A stretch of DNA of 64,000 nt, from positions 1 through 64,000 of the forward strand of contig DYIL01000012.1 of NCBI GenBank assembly GCA_020723665.1. Reading direction: 5' to 3'. Below the pieces are notes generated by a model. That model did not search any database and was not told where the DNA came from. It worked only from the letters and a program-made list of their open reading frames with translations. Positions within the stretch are counted from its first letter, which is position 1. Each line of letters opens with the position of its first letter. Shown here one piece after another: positions 39,538-47,783 of this stretch. A program made the translations under genes and the position numbers. The DNA is from Methyloversatilis universalis (lineage in GTDB: Bacteria; Pseudomonadota; Gammaproteobacteria; Methylococcales; Methylococcaceae).

Positions 39538-40884
39538 ATGAACACCTTATCCCGCGACACCATCGCCGCCATCGCCACGCCTCCCGGCCGGGGCGGCATC
39601 GGCGTGATCCGTATCTCGGGCGATGCGGTCCGCGCTGTAATGCGCGAGCTTCTCCGCAAAGAACTCCAACCGCGCTACGCTCACTACGGTCACTTTTACG
39701 ACCCGGACGGTTCGGTTCTCGATACCGGGATCGCCTTGTACTTTCCCGCGCCGCATTCGTTCACCGGCGAAGACGTCCTCGAGTTGCACGCGCACGGCGG
39801 CCCGGTCCTTATCGATTTGCTGCTCCGCCGCGTTCTCGGTTTGGGTGCTCGGCTGGCGCGCCCGGGAGAATTCAGCGAGCGGGCCTTCTTCAACGACAAG
39901 ATCGATCTGGCGCAAGCCGAAGCCATCGCCGATCTGATCGAAAGCACCACCGAGCAGGCCGCTCGATCCGCCCAACGCTCTCTCCAGGGCGAGTTCTCGA
40001 TCCGCGTTCATCAATTGGTCGAAGGCTTGATCGAGCTGAGGCAGTACGTGGAAGCGTCCATCGATTTCGTCGACGAAGATATCGATTTCCTGTCCGAAGG
40101 CCGTATCGCCGAAAAACTCTCGGAATTACGCGCGACCCTCCGGCACATCCGCCATTCCGCTCGACAGGGTTGTCTGTTGCGTGAAGGCATGACGGTCGTC
40201 ATCGTCGGCCGCCCCAACGCGGGAAAATCCAGTCTTCTCAATCGGCTGGCCCAGCGTGAGGCCGCCATCGTCACCGCGATCGCAGGCACCACCCGCGATA
40301 CTTTGCGCGAACATATCCAGATCGACGGCATGCCTATGCACCTTGTCGACACCGCGGGCCTCCGCGAAAGCGAAGACATAGTCGAGCGCGAGGGCGTCCG
40401 GCGCGCGCGGGACGAGATTCGTAAGGCCGACCGATTATTGCTTTTGATCGACGAGTCCAGCCCGGAAGAAGGTGAAGCCTTGCTTCCGAGCCTTCCCGCC
40501 GACATCCCGCTCACCCGCGTCTACAACAAGATCGATCTCACAGGAAAACCGGCCGGCTTTGTCGAAGACCGCCGCGGTCCCGCGGTGTATCTTTCTGCCA
40601 AGACCGGCGCGGGCATTGAGCACCTCAAAACACACCTCAAAACTTCGATGGGCTACGACAGCGAGGCGGGCGACGTCTTCATCGCCCGCCGCCGTCATCT
40701 CGACGCGCTCAGCCGTGCCGAAAGTTTCATCGAGAGCGCGCAAACGCAGCTTCGAACCCGCGCCGCAGAACTCGTCGCCGAAGATCTGCGCGAAGCCCAA
40801 AACGCCCTATCGGAAATCACCGGCGAGTTCAGCAATGAAGACCTCTTGAGCCGGATTTTCTCGAGTTTTTGTATCGGCAAGTAA
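39538..40884 (+). CDS. mnmE: tRNA modification GTPase MnmE
   Basis: 448 residues from ATG 39538 ([20 protein letters not shown]). With MnmG it makes the cmnm5U34 modification of several tRNAs, using a folate one-carbon unit. N-terminal folate domain, helical domain, inserted G domain ([30 protein letters not shown]), and the C-terminal CIGK with the essential cysteine. It closes the rpmH-to-mnmE run; mnmG, rsmG and the parAB genes that often follow are not here. Confidence 0.96.
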   Translation: MNTLSRDTIAAIATPPGRGGIGVIRISGDAVRAVMRELLRKELQPRYAHYGHFYDPDGSVLDTGIALYFPAPHSFTGEDVLELHAHGGPVLIDLLLRRVLGLGARLARPGEFSERAFFNDKIDLAQAEAIADLIESTTEQAARSAQRSLQGEFSIRVHQLVEGLIELRQYVEASIDFVDEDIDFLSEGRIAEKLSELRATLRHIRHSARQGCLLREGMTVVIVGRPNAGKSSLLNRLAQREAAIVTAIAGTTRDTLREHIQIDGMPMHLVDTAGLRESEDIVEREGVRRARDEIRKADRLLLLIDESSPEEGEALLPSLPADIPLTRVYNKIDLTGKPAGFVEDRRGPAVYLSAKTGAGIEHLKTHLKTSMGYDSEAGDVFIARRRHLDALSRAESFIESAQTQLRTRAAELVAEDLREAQNALSEITGEFSNEDLLSRIFSSFCIGK

Positions 40885-40920
40885 TTCCATTTTTCGAACA
40901 AAAAGAAAGTTTCTTTAATG

Positions 40921-40974
40921 GTAGGCCGGGATAAGCCTGTCCTGAGCGAAGTCGAAGGGCTTATTCCGGCCTAC
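40921..40974. repeat. Near-perfect long hairpin repeat after mnmE
   Basis: GTAGGCCGGGATAAGCC (40921-40937) pairs with GGCTTATTCCGGCCTAC (40958-40974) with one mismatch over 17 bases. The 20-base loop is itself a REP core. Related to 24188-24293. There is no T run, so it is better seen as a dispersed repeat than as a simple terminator, although it may protect the mnmE mRNA end. Confidence 0.75.
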
Positions 40975-41115
40975 AACGTCTTCCTTTTGATTGAGAAATC
41001 GAATAAGCCAGGCCGATCTGCCGCACCAGACCCTCAGGAAAAGCTCAGCTCGTCTCCCGGCGACTGCCATTCAATCCTAAAGATCGCGACACGCTGACTA
41101 GATCCCAGGGAATCC

Positions 41116-42417
41116 ATGTCTTCATTTGCGTCCAAAACCTCGGCTCTACGTCATCGCGACTTTGCGTTTTACCTGTGCGCCCGGTTTTTCGGGACGGTGG
41201 CGGTACAAATGCAGAGTGTAGCCGTGGGCTGGCAAGTCTACTCGCTGACCGGTGACGCACTCGATCTCGGACTCATCGGTCTCGCTCAATTCCTGCCTTT
41301 CGTACCGCTGGTGCTGATCGCCGGCCAGATGGCGGACCGCTTCGACCGCCGCCGCATCATCATGCTCTGCTACGCCGTGGAAATGCTGTGCGGCCTATCG
41401 TTGATCGGATTCACCGTAACCGGCCTGGACATCGTCTGGCCGGTATTTGCCGTCATGACGCTTTACGGGTCGGCGCGAGCCTTCATGATGCCGTCCAGCC
41501 AAGCGATCGTCATCAATCTGGTGCGCACCGAAACCTTCGGCAATGCCGTCGCGCTGAGTTCCTCCAGCTTTCAGCTGGCGGTGATCATAGGTCCCGCGCT
41601 CGGCGGCCTGCTCTATCTGGCGGGCCCCCTGACCGTCTACACCACGGCGTCCGTGCTGCTCGGACTTTCCGCCCTCCTGATGCTTTCGATGCGCGGCTTT
41701 CCCCGCCGAACCAACCGTCGCGAGCCCATGCGCTGGGACACCGTTTTAGACGGCTTGCGGTTCGTGCGATCGCGCCCGACCGTATTCGGTGCCATTTCGC
41801 TCGATCTGTTCGCCGTTCTCTTCGGCGGCGCCACGGCCTTGCTGCCGGCTTATGCCAGCGAAATTCTCCACGTCGGCCCGATCGGCCTGGGCCTGCTCCG
41901 CACTGCACCGGGAGCCGGTGCCGCCCTGACGGCTGTGCTTCTCGCCTTCGCGCCCATCTCCCGACACGTCGGACGCTGGATGTTCGGCGGCGTCGCTGTG
42001 TTCGGCGCGGCCATCATCGCACTCGGGCTGTCGACGAATTTTCCCTTGTCCCTACTCGCGCTTTTCCTGCTGGGCGCGGGGGACATGGTCAGCGTTTACA
42101 TCCGCCACCTGCTGGTCCAGCTCGAAACCCCCGACGCCATCCGCGGACGGGTGAGCGCCGTGAACTCGGTCTTCATCGGCGCCTCGAACGAGTTGGGCGA
42201 GTTCGAATCCGGCCTGACCGCCGCCTGGTTCGGACTCGTCCCCGCGATCATCGTTGGCGGAGCGGTCACGCTGGCCGTCGCTATGGTTTGGATGCACGTC
42301 TTTCCCGAGTTGCGCACGATGGATCGATTCCCACACCCTGCCGCCGAACCGTCGCTTTCCGAGAAAGGAAACAACTTCAAACCGCGAACCCGCTCCGGCA
42401 AACCGCGGCGACGCTGA
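41116..42417 (+). CDS. MFS transporter (MFS_3 / EntS-like exporter)
   Basis: 433 residues with about twelve membrane segments. It starts ALRHRDFAFYLCARFFGTVA, typical of the MFS_3 group that contains the enterobactin exporter EntS, and has the loop motif GQMADRFDRRRIIM between segments 2 and 3. RHLLVQLETPDAIRGRVSAV is also a family mark. The tail after the last segment is polar and basic (RTRSGKPRRR). Substrate is unknown: siderophores and hydrophobic drugs are both carried by relatives, and no biosynthesis genes are nearby. Confidence 0.85.
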   Translation: MSSFASKTSALRHRDFAFYLCARFFGTVAVQMQSVAVGWQVYSLTGDALDLGLIGLAQFLPFVPLVLIAGQMADRFDRRRIIMLCYAVEMLCGLSLIGFTVTGLDIVWPVFAVMTLYGSARAFMMPSSQAIVINLVRTETFGNAVALSSSSFQLAVIIGPALGGLLYLAGPLTVYTTASVLLGLSALLMLSMRGFPRRTNRREPMRWDTVLDGLRFVRSRPTVFGAISLDLFAVLFGGATALLPAYASEILHVGPIGLGLLRTAPGAGAALTAVLLAFAPISRHVGRWMFGGVAVFGAAIIALGLSTNFPLSLLALFLLGAGDMVSVYIRHLLVQLETPDAIRGRVSAVNSVFIGASNELGEFESGLTAAWFGLVPAIIVGGAVTLAVAMVWMHVFPELRTMDRFPHPAAEPSLSEKGNNFKPRTRSGKPRRR

Positions 42418-42533
42418 GCTACGGCACGGCCGAAAGACAACTTCCGGAAATCCGAACTTTCATTTCTACGGGCTTGTGTATAAAGTTTTGCGCCGATAGT
42501 TCCGCCTTAAGGTCTCTTTAGCGTCCGACGATC

Positions 42534-45500
42534 ATGCACGATAACATCCGTTCCCCTGCCGACCTTAAGAGCGGGCCGCTCGCTTATCCGCTGAGCGTAG
42601 CCCTTTTCGCTGCCTCTTATTTCCTGCTGGCGAAATCCAGCCTGCTGCTCGCGACTGTCCACGTCAAAGTGACCCCCATCTGGGCTCCGACGGGCCTCGC
42701 TCTGGCCGTGTGTCTCGCCTTTGGCCAGCGCTGGTGGCCCGGTATCTTGCTTGGCGCCCTAGCCGCCAACCTCACGACAGGCGCCTCGCTTTCCGCGTTG
42801 CCTATCGCCATCGGTAACACGCTCGAAGCCACCGTCGGAGCAGCCTGGGTTAACCGCGCCGTACCATCCAACCGGATTTTTTGCACCGTTCATACCGTTT
42901 TCCGGTTCCTGATTTTCGGCGTACTGGCAGCCCCTCTGATCAGCGCGAGCGTCGGTGTCTTCAGCGTTGCGCTGCTGGAACCGGCCCTAGACCGCCCGAT
43001 TTGCGATCTATGGTGGACCTGGTGGCTTGGCGATGCGGGCGGGGCGCTTATATTTGCCCCGTTTTTCTTGACCTTGGCCTGCGGCACGAAAAGCGCGGGT
43101 GTGCACTTAGAACAACTCCTTCACGTCGTCCTGACCGTGTTGGTCGCCCTTTACGCCTTCACTGGATGGCTGCATCCGCACACGGCCCATTACCCACTGG
43201 TATTTCTCGGCATTCCCACGCTCATTTGGGCCGCTTTCCGCTTCGGCTCTTTCGCCATCGCTGCGACCTTGGTCATCAACGTTCTCATCGCAGTGGTCGC
43301 CACAGTCAACGGAGCCGGGCCATTTTCCAAGTATCCGATGAACACCTCGTTTCTGCTGCTCGACGCGTTCATACTGATCGTCGGCGGCGCGACCTACGTC
43401 ATGGCCGCCCTGGTGGCCGAACAAAAGTCCGTCCAGTCCATGCTGCGCCGACGGGGGGAGTTGCTCGAACAACGGATCGTCGAATCGACGCGACAGCTCG
43501 AAGACGAACGCGAACGCTTCGAAAGCATTTTGGCCAATATGCGGGATGCCGTATGGAGCGTATGTCCGAACAGCAAAAAAGTGCTGTTCGTCAACAAAGT
43601 CATCGAAACGATTTACGGCTATAAGCCGGAAGCCTTCTACGCCGACCCGCAACTTTGGATGAGCGCCGTGCATCCGGACGACCGTCCGCTTGTCCAAACT
43701 CGGTTCGACGATCTCTGCCACGGCGCCAACTACGATGCCGTGTACCGAATCGTGCGTCCCGACGGCGAAATCCGCTGGGTCCACGACACCGGCTATGCCA
43801 TCACCGACCCAGCCGGACGCCATATCCGGTACGACGGCATTACCCGGGACGTCACCGTGGAAAAGCGGATCGAGGCCGAGCTCCGGCTCGCCCAAGCGGC
43901 GTTCGAGAATACCGCCGAGGGAATCGTCATCACCGATGCCGAGACGCGTATCGTGGCGGTCAACAAGGCCTTTACCGCGATTACCGGCTACTCCGAATCC
44001 GATTTGCTCGGCAAGACGCCGCGGCTGTGGCAGTCCAAACGCCACAACGGCGCTGTTTATAAAGATCTGTGGACCGCGATCAGGACCACCGGACAATGGC
44101 GCGGCGAGCTCTGGACTCGGCGCAAGAACGGCGAAATCTTTCCGGCGCTGGAGAACGTCAGCGCGATTCGCGACCGCGATGGCCAGATTCTGAACTACGT
44201 CGCCGTGGTGTCCGACATCAGCGACGTCAAACAATTCGAGAAGCAGTTGTTTCAGCTTGCGCACCACGATGCGCTCACCCAACTGCCCAACCGCCTGCTG
44301 TTCACGGATCGGGTGGACCATGCCATAGCCCAGGCGCATCGCGAGGACTATCGGCTGGCCGTTCTCTTTATCGACCTCGACCGTTTCAAGAATATCAACG
44401 ACAGCCTGGGCCATGCCGTGGGCGATCAGCTGTTGTGCCAAGTCGCATCTCGCTTGGCTGCCGCGGTACGCGAGAACGATACCGTGGCCCGCTTGGGCGG
44501 CGACGAATTCGTCGTCGCCCTGGAACATATCGACAGCCCGGCGTGCGCGGCAATGGTCGCCGAAGCGCTGGTCGTCGCTCTAAGCGAACCGGTTCGGGTC
44601 GACGAGCACGAGCTCTTCATCACCCCCAGCATCGGCATCAGCATTTATCCCGACGATGCGAAAAGCACCGACGATTTAATCCGCCATGCCGACGCCGCTA
44701 TGTATCACGCCAAACGGATGGGACGAAATCGCTATCGGTTCTACAGCAGCTCGCTGACTCAGGAGACCCTGGAAAAAGTGCGGCTCGAGACCCAATTGCG
44801 CCAGACCTTGAAGCGGAGCGAACTCGAAGTCTTTTATCAACCCCAGATCAATCTGCTCGACGGTACCATATCGGGAGCGGAAGCACTGGCCCGATGGCGC
44901 CATCCGGAAATCGGTCTAATATCGCCGACCAAATTCATCCCGCTCGCCGAGGAAAGCGGGATCATCTGCCAAATCGGCGAATTCGTGCTCCGCGAAGCCT
45001 GCCAGCAAGCTAAAACCTGGCTCGACCAGGGGCGTTCCTTCACGCGCATCTCGGTCAATGTCTCCGGTCAGCAGCTGCACGATTCGGATTTGGTCGCACT
45101 CGTCTCGCAAACGCTCGCGGAAACCCGGCTGGAACCACGCTATCTCGAACTCGAGATTACCGAGACCGTCGTCATGCAGCAAACCGAAAAAACGCTGCGT
45201 ATTCTCCAAAGCTTGCGCGCCCTCGGCGTGACTCTCGCGGTCGACGACTTCGGCACCGGTTATTCCAGCCTGAGCTATCTGAAACGCTTACCTGTGCACC
45301 GTCTGAAAATCGACCGCTCCTTCGTCGCGGACCTGCCGCACGACTATAACGACCCGATCATTCGGGCGATTGCCGCGATGGCCCGCTCGCTCGGCCTCGA
45401 CTTGATCGCGGAGGGCGTGGAAACGGCAACGCAGCACGCTTTTCTCGCCGCCGAAGGGTGCCTGATGGGCCAGGGATACCGTTTCGGCAAGCCGGTACCG

Positions 45501-45542
45501 GCCGACGAGTTCCGTTTCGAGCCTCGCCAGATACCGAGGTAG
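42534..45542 (+). CDS. MASE1-PAS-PAS-GGDEF-EAL cyclic di-GMP enzyme
   Basis: 1002 residues. N-terminal MASE1 sensor with about eight membrane helices (marker APTGLALAVCLAFGQRWWPG). A short coiled segment (about 310-330) leads to a PAS-PAC pair (about 330-445; WVHDTGYAITDPAGRHIRYD) and a second PAS (about 450-570). The GGDEF domain follows (about 575-735), with intact GGDEF at about 655-659, then the EAL domain (about 750-1000) with EAL at about 782-784 (SGAEALARWRHP), DDFGTGYSSL and AEGVET. Both catalytic signatures are complete, so it may make or degrade c-di-GMP depending on the signal. It is a lone gene after the MFS exporter. Confidence 0.93.
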   Translation: MHDNIRSPADLKSGPLAYPLSVALFAASYFLLAKSSLLLATVHVKVTPIWAPTGLALAVCLAFGQRWWPGILLGALAANLTTGASLSALPIAIGNTLEATVGAAWVNRAVPSNRIFCTVHTVFRFLIFGVLAAPLISASVGVFSVALLEPALDRPICDLWWTWWLGDAGGALIFAPFFLTLACGTKSAGVHLEQLLHVVLTVLVALYAFTGWLHPHTAHYPLVFLGIPTLIWAAFRFGSFAIAATLVINVLIAVVATVNGAGPFSKYPMNTSFLLLDAFILIVGGATYVMAALVAEQKSVQSMLRRRGELLEQRIVESTRQLEDERERFESILANMRDAVWSVCPNSKKVLFVNKVIETIYGYKPEAFYADPQLWMSAVHPDDRPLVQTRFDDLCHGANYDAVYRIVRPDGEIRWVHDTGYAITDPAGRHIRYDGITRDVTVEKRIEAELRLAQAAFENTAEGIVITDAETRIVAVNKAFTAITGYSESDLLGKTPRLWQSKRHNGAVYKDLWTAIRTTGQWRGELWTRRKNGEIFPALENVSAIRDRDGQILNYVAVVSDISDVKQFEKQLFQLAHHDALTQLPNRLLFTDRVDHAIAQAHREDYRLAVLFIDLDRFKNINDSLGHAVGDQLLCQVASRLAAAVRENDTVARLGGDEFVVALEHIDSPACAAMVAEALVVALSEPVRVDEHELFITPSIGISIYPDDAKSTDDLIRHADAAMYHAKRMGRNRYRFYSSSLTQETLEKVRLETQLRQTLKRSELEVFYQPQINLLDGTISGAEALARWRHPEIGLISPTKFIPLAEESGIICQIGEFVLREACQQAKTWLDQGRSFTRISVNVSGQQLHDSDLVALVSQTLAETRLEPRYLELEITETVVMQQTEKTLRILQSLRALGVTLAVDDFGTGYSSLSYLKRLPVHRLKIDRSFVADLPHDYNDPIIRAIAAMARSLGLDLIAEGVETATQHAFLAAEGCLMGQGYRFGKPVPADEFRFEPRQIPR

Positions 45543-45826
45543 CGGACGAATCGCTACACCAAAGCTTCTTACCTAAAACCCGTCATGATTCGAGTTTTAC
45601 TTATGGTCCCCTATAGGCAAAGGCGCACCGCCGTGCTAGAGTGCGTGAACCTGACACGTTCCTTCCGCGGCATTTGGTAATTCCTTCCTGGATCCGGCGT
45701 CGTTCGCTCCGTTCCCGAAGTCCTCGCCTCATACCTCAAGAAGTAACTCGTAGGTTTGTCCCCGGCCTTGGAGGCCGTCTTGTTAGTCGATGTTCCGGCG
45801 CAGGCCGGAGCGGGAGTTATTTTCAA
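45543..45826 (+). promoter_or_regulatory. Long leader of the RRM protein gene with hairpins near the start
   Basis: This 284-base stretch has no gene. CGGCCTT GG AGGCCG TCTTGTT (about 45763-45785) looks like a weak terminator or attenuator, and TCCGG CGCAGG CCGGA (about 45794-45809) forms a stem that ends just before GGGAG, the ribosome-binding site at -12. Long structured leaders are common for cold-induced RNA-binding proteins; regulation here is inference. Confidence 0.4.
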
Positions 45827-46123
45827 ATGAAGAACATTTACGTAGGCAATTTATCGTTCCAGACCACGGAAGACGAGCTTCGCAGCTTGTTCGCCCAGTA
45901 TGGCGAGGTTCAGTCGGCGAATCTGATCACCGACCGTTTTACCGGTCAATCCAAGGGATTCGGCTTTGTCGTAATGGACAGCAGGGGCGGACAGGACGCC
46001 ATCGACAAATTGAATCAAACCCAATTCGGCGGCCGTTCCATCACCGTCAACGAAGCCCGTCCCCGCGAAAACAACCGCGGCGGATCCACTCAGCGTGGGG
46101 GCGGCCAGCGCCGCGGATACTGA
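45827..46123 (+). CDS. Single-RRM RNA-binding protein
   Basis: 98 residues from ATG 45827, preceded by CGGGAG. One RRM domain with RNP2 (IYVGNL) and RNP1 (KGFGFVVM), and a glycine/arginine-rich tail (RENNRGGSTQRGGGQRRGY). Such short proteins are widespread in cyanobacteria and proteobacteria, are often cold-induced, and bind RNA or help it fold. The open frame extends upstream to 45641, but that part does not look coding. The neighbouring 46.4-46.6 kb stretch carries a candidate regulatory RNA on the other strand. Confidence 0.93.
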   Translation: MKNIYVGNLSFQTTEDELRSLFAQYGEVQSANLITDRFTGQSKGFGFVVMDSRGGQDAIDKLNQTQFGGRSITVNEARPRENNRGGSTQRGGGQRRGY

Positions 46124-46379
46124 TCGACAGGCAACTCCGGAAACCGGGCTGTCTAATTCCATTCGGCATTCGAGTGAATATTATTTTATCGGCCGGATTA
46201 ATCAGGGGCAGGGATGCCCCGGCGCGGCAACAAGCCGCGTGAGCCCAGGACGGGCTGAATGTCGGCCTTACCGGCTGTTTTGCGGATTGCCGGTTTGCCT
46301 TCGGCGGACTTAGCGTAGGGGAACATCCCTGTTCAGGGTCGACATCCGCTGTCACTGAAATACGAAACTTGGTCCGCTG

Positions 46380-46633
46380 AAGAATCTCGGATCAGAATGC
46401 CCCGATTCCTTTCGAGACATCCCGAGTCCGTTCGGAAAAATCCCTTTCCTATCGCGATATCCTTAAGATCCGTTCGCGTTCCAAATCCTGCACGGAATGT
46501 CCTTATTCCGTTCGGAACCTCCTGTTCCTTGCGACATCCCTAAGTCCCTTCGCAACATCCTAATCCTTGCCGGAACGTCCGCTGTTCCGGACCCGAAGCC
46601 GGAACCTTGGGTAGCCGCGCCCCGGTTTCAGGT
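46380..46633 (-). ncRNA. Candidate CsrB/RsmZ-like regulatory RNA with many GGA motifs
   Basis: Read on the minus strand, 46404-46560 consists of eight tandem degenerate units of 18-21 bases, each shaped GGA-N4..8-CGCGAA-like core-GGA-N3..4. Examples are GGATGTTGCGAAGGGACTTA, GGAACGCGAACGGATCTTAA and GGATATCGCGATAGGAAA. I count 19 GGA in about 190 bases. Several sit in hairpin loops, e.g. CCGA-ACGGAC-UCGG and CGCGA..UCGCG enclosing two GGA. This is the design of CsrA/RsmA-sequestering RNAs. A promoter TTGTCT (46667-46662), 16 bases, TTTAAT (46645-46640) would start the RNA near 46633. A strong GTTCCGG/CCGGAAC hairpin follows near its 5' end. No classic terminator and no GacA-type upstream box were found, so the 3' end is uncertain. 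Confidence 0.6.
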
Positions 46634-46639
46634 GGACTC

Positions 46640-46667
46640 ATTAAAACCGCATATGTGCCGGAGACAA
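46640..46667 (-). promoter_or_regulatory. Candidate promoter of the GGA-repeat RNA
   Basis: Minus-strand TTGTCT (46662-46667) and TTTAAT (46640-46645) with 16 bases between. The match is fair: four of six at -35 and five of six at -10. Confidence 0.4.
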
Positions 46668-46890
46668 ATACGTACCGCTCCGTATGTACGCAAGCTTGAC
46701 AAGGGTCTGAGCCGAAACGTCCGTTTTACTGGGGTTCTTTTCCGCCTTTCCGCTACGGGAAAGCATCAAGAGTCCATCTTCATAGGCTATTCGGCCGGAG
46801 CGTGCCGAAACGTTTTAGGAATTTCTGGGATACACTTTCAAAGAGGTTGTTGCAGAAATAGGCTGAAACGCGAAGGCATCCCGGCAACCG

Positions 46891-46950
46891 CCTGAAAATG
46901 CGAGGTTTCGCCCCCAGGGCCTACATTTTCGGCTTTTGCGACAACCTCCA
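46891..46950. repeat. Short dispersed repeat (CCTACATTTTCGGCTTTT type), copy 2
   Basis: Matches 748-811 in order and most bases (CTGAAAATG, GGTTTCG, CCTACATTTTCGGCTTTTGCG). It lies just after the 3' end of the lipoprotein gene. Confidence 0.55.
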
Positions 46951-46967
46951 AGACGTATGACTCGGTC

Positions 46968-47627
46968 TCAGATCGTCTGCGGCTCTTTTTTCGATCGTGC
47001 CTCGAGAGACCGAAGCTGGTCCTCCAGCCGTTGCATCTCCTGCTGCAGCTTAGGCAGCAAATCCTTCCTGATCGACTCCTCCGTGGCCGCCTGTGCTCTT
47101 TGGATCTCCTCCAACAGCCCTGCCCACTCTTTCCGCAGCTTGTCCGCCTCCTCGGATTCCGGCACCCGCCCCATTTCGGACTCGAAACGTTTCACCTGGT
47201 CCCGAAGAATCCCTAGCCCTTCGGCAAAACTGCGGAAAATCCCTCCGAACGGAAAAAACGGCGTCTGTCTCACCGAACCCTGGACCGAGTCGCCGTCCGC
47301 CAAAGGGGGATCGTCCGCCTTCCCCGGCAGGATCTCGACACGACGCCTGTCCGGCTTGTCCGGATCTTCGTCCACGAAGAAACGGGCACTCTGCGTCACT
47401 GCCTCCGCCTGAGAGTCATCGAGCGCCAGCATCGCAACATAACCGCTTTGCCCAGCCGTTTCCACAGCGGTAACCCGGCCTACGGTCCGCCCTTGAACGA
47501 CTACGGCATCTCCCGGCTGCAATCCTCCCGAGGCGTCGAGCTGTAGCTTCAATTCGAGTTCGTCCCGACTACAACCGAATAGGAACAGAATCATTGCGAT
47601 GATGAACGAAATGTGTTTGAGGCGCAT
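46968..47627 (-). CDS. Lipoprotein with an MCE/MlaD-like domain and coiled coil
   Basis: 219 residues. A lipoprotein signal is clear: MRLKHISFIIAMILFLFGC with the lipobox cysteine at residue 19. Next comes an MCE-like beta region (GGLQPGDAVVVQGRTVGRVT, about 33-110), as in substrate-binding proteins of Mla/Mce/Pqi lipid transport. The C-terminal third is a charged coiled coil (about 160-215; LLPKLQQEMQRLEDQLRSLE). The protein stands alone without the ABC permease or ATPase genes, so a lipid-transport role is only suggested. It should be made mature by Lgt (29.7 kb). Divergent from the amidohydrolase gene. Confidence 0.75.
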   Translation of the reverse strand: MRLKHISFIIAMILFLFGCSRDELELKLQLDASGGLQPGDAVVVQGRTVGRVTAVETAGQSGYVAMLALDDSQAEAVTQSARFFVDEDPDKPDRRRVEILPGKADDPPLADGDSVQGSVRQTPFFPFGGIFRSFAEGLGILRDQVKRFESEMGRVPESEEADKLRKEWAGLLEEIQRAQAATEESIRKDLLPKLQQEMQRLEDQLRSLEARSKKEPQTI

Positions 47628-47783
47628 GAGCGTGTCTCTCTGGTGTTACGAATACCCGGCATGATAAAGCAAAGCACCGACGTGAGCGGCGGAAATCGCT
47701 CGCTGGTGAAACCAAGCATTTCGATCCCAAGTCTCATAGGTAGATTTCCCGGCGGTGAAGAACCGATCCGAAAGGAGGGTGTC

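Noticed and set aside
46381-46620. CRISPR array as explanation of the 20-base repeats
   Set aside because: The units follow each other without unique spacers, differ in most positions, and keep only the GGA and CG-rich core; no cas gene is near.
46640-46760. GacA-type upstream box (TGTAAG-N6-CTTACA) for the GGA-repeat RNA
   Set aside because: No such palindrome is found upstream of the candidate promoter; CTGTAAG/CTTACAG occurs only at 10904-10928 with an 11-base loop after pilU, which is unrelated.
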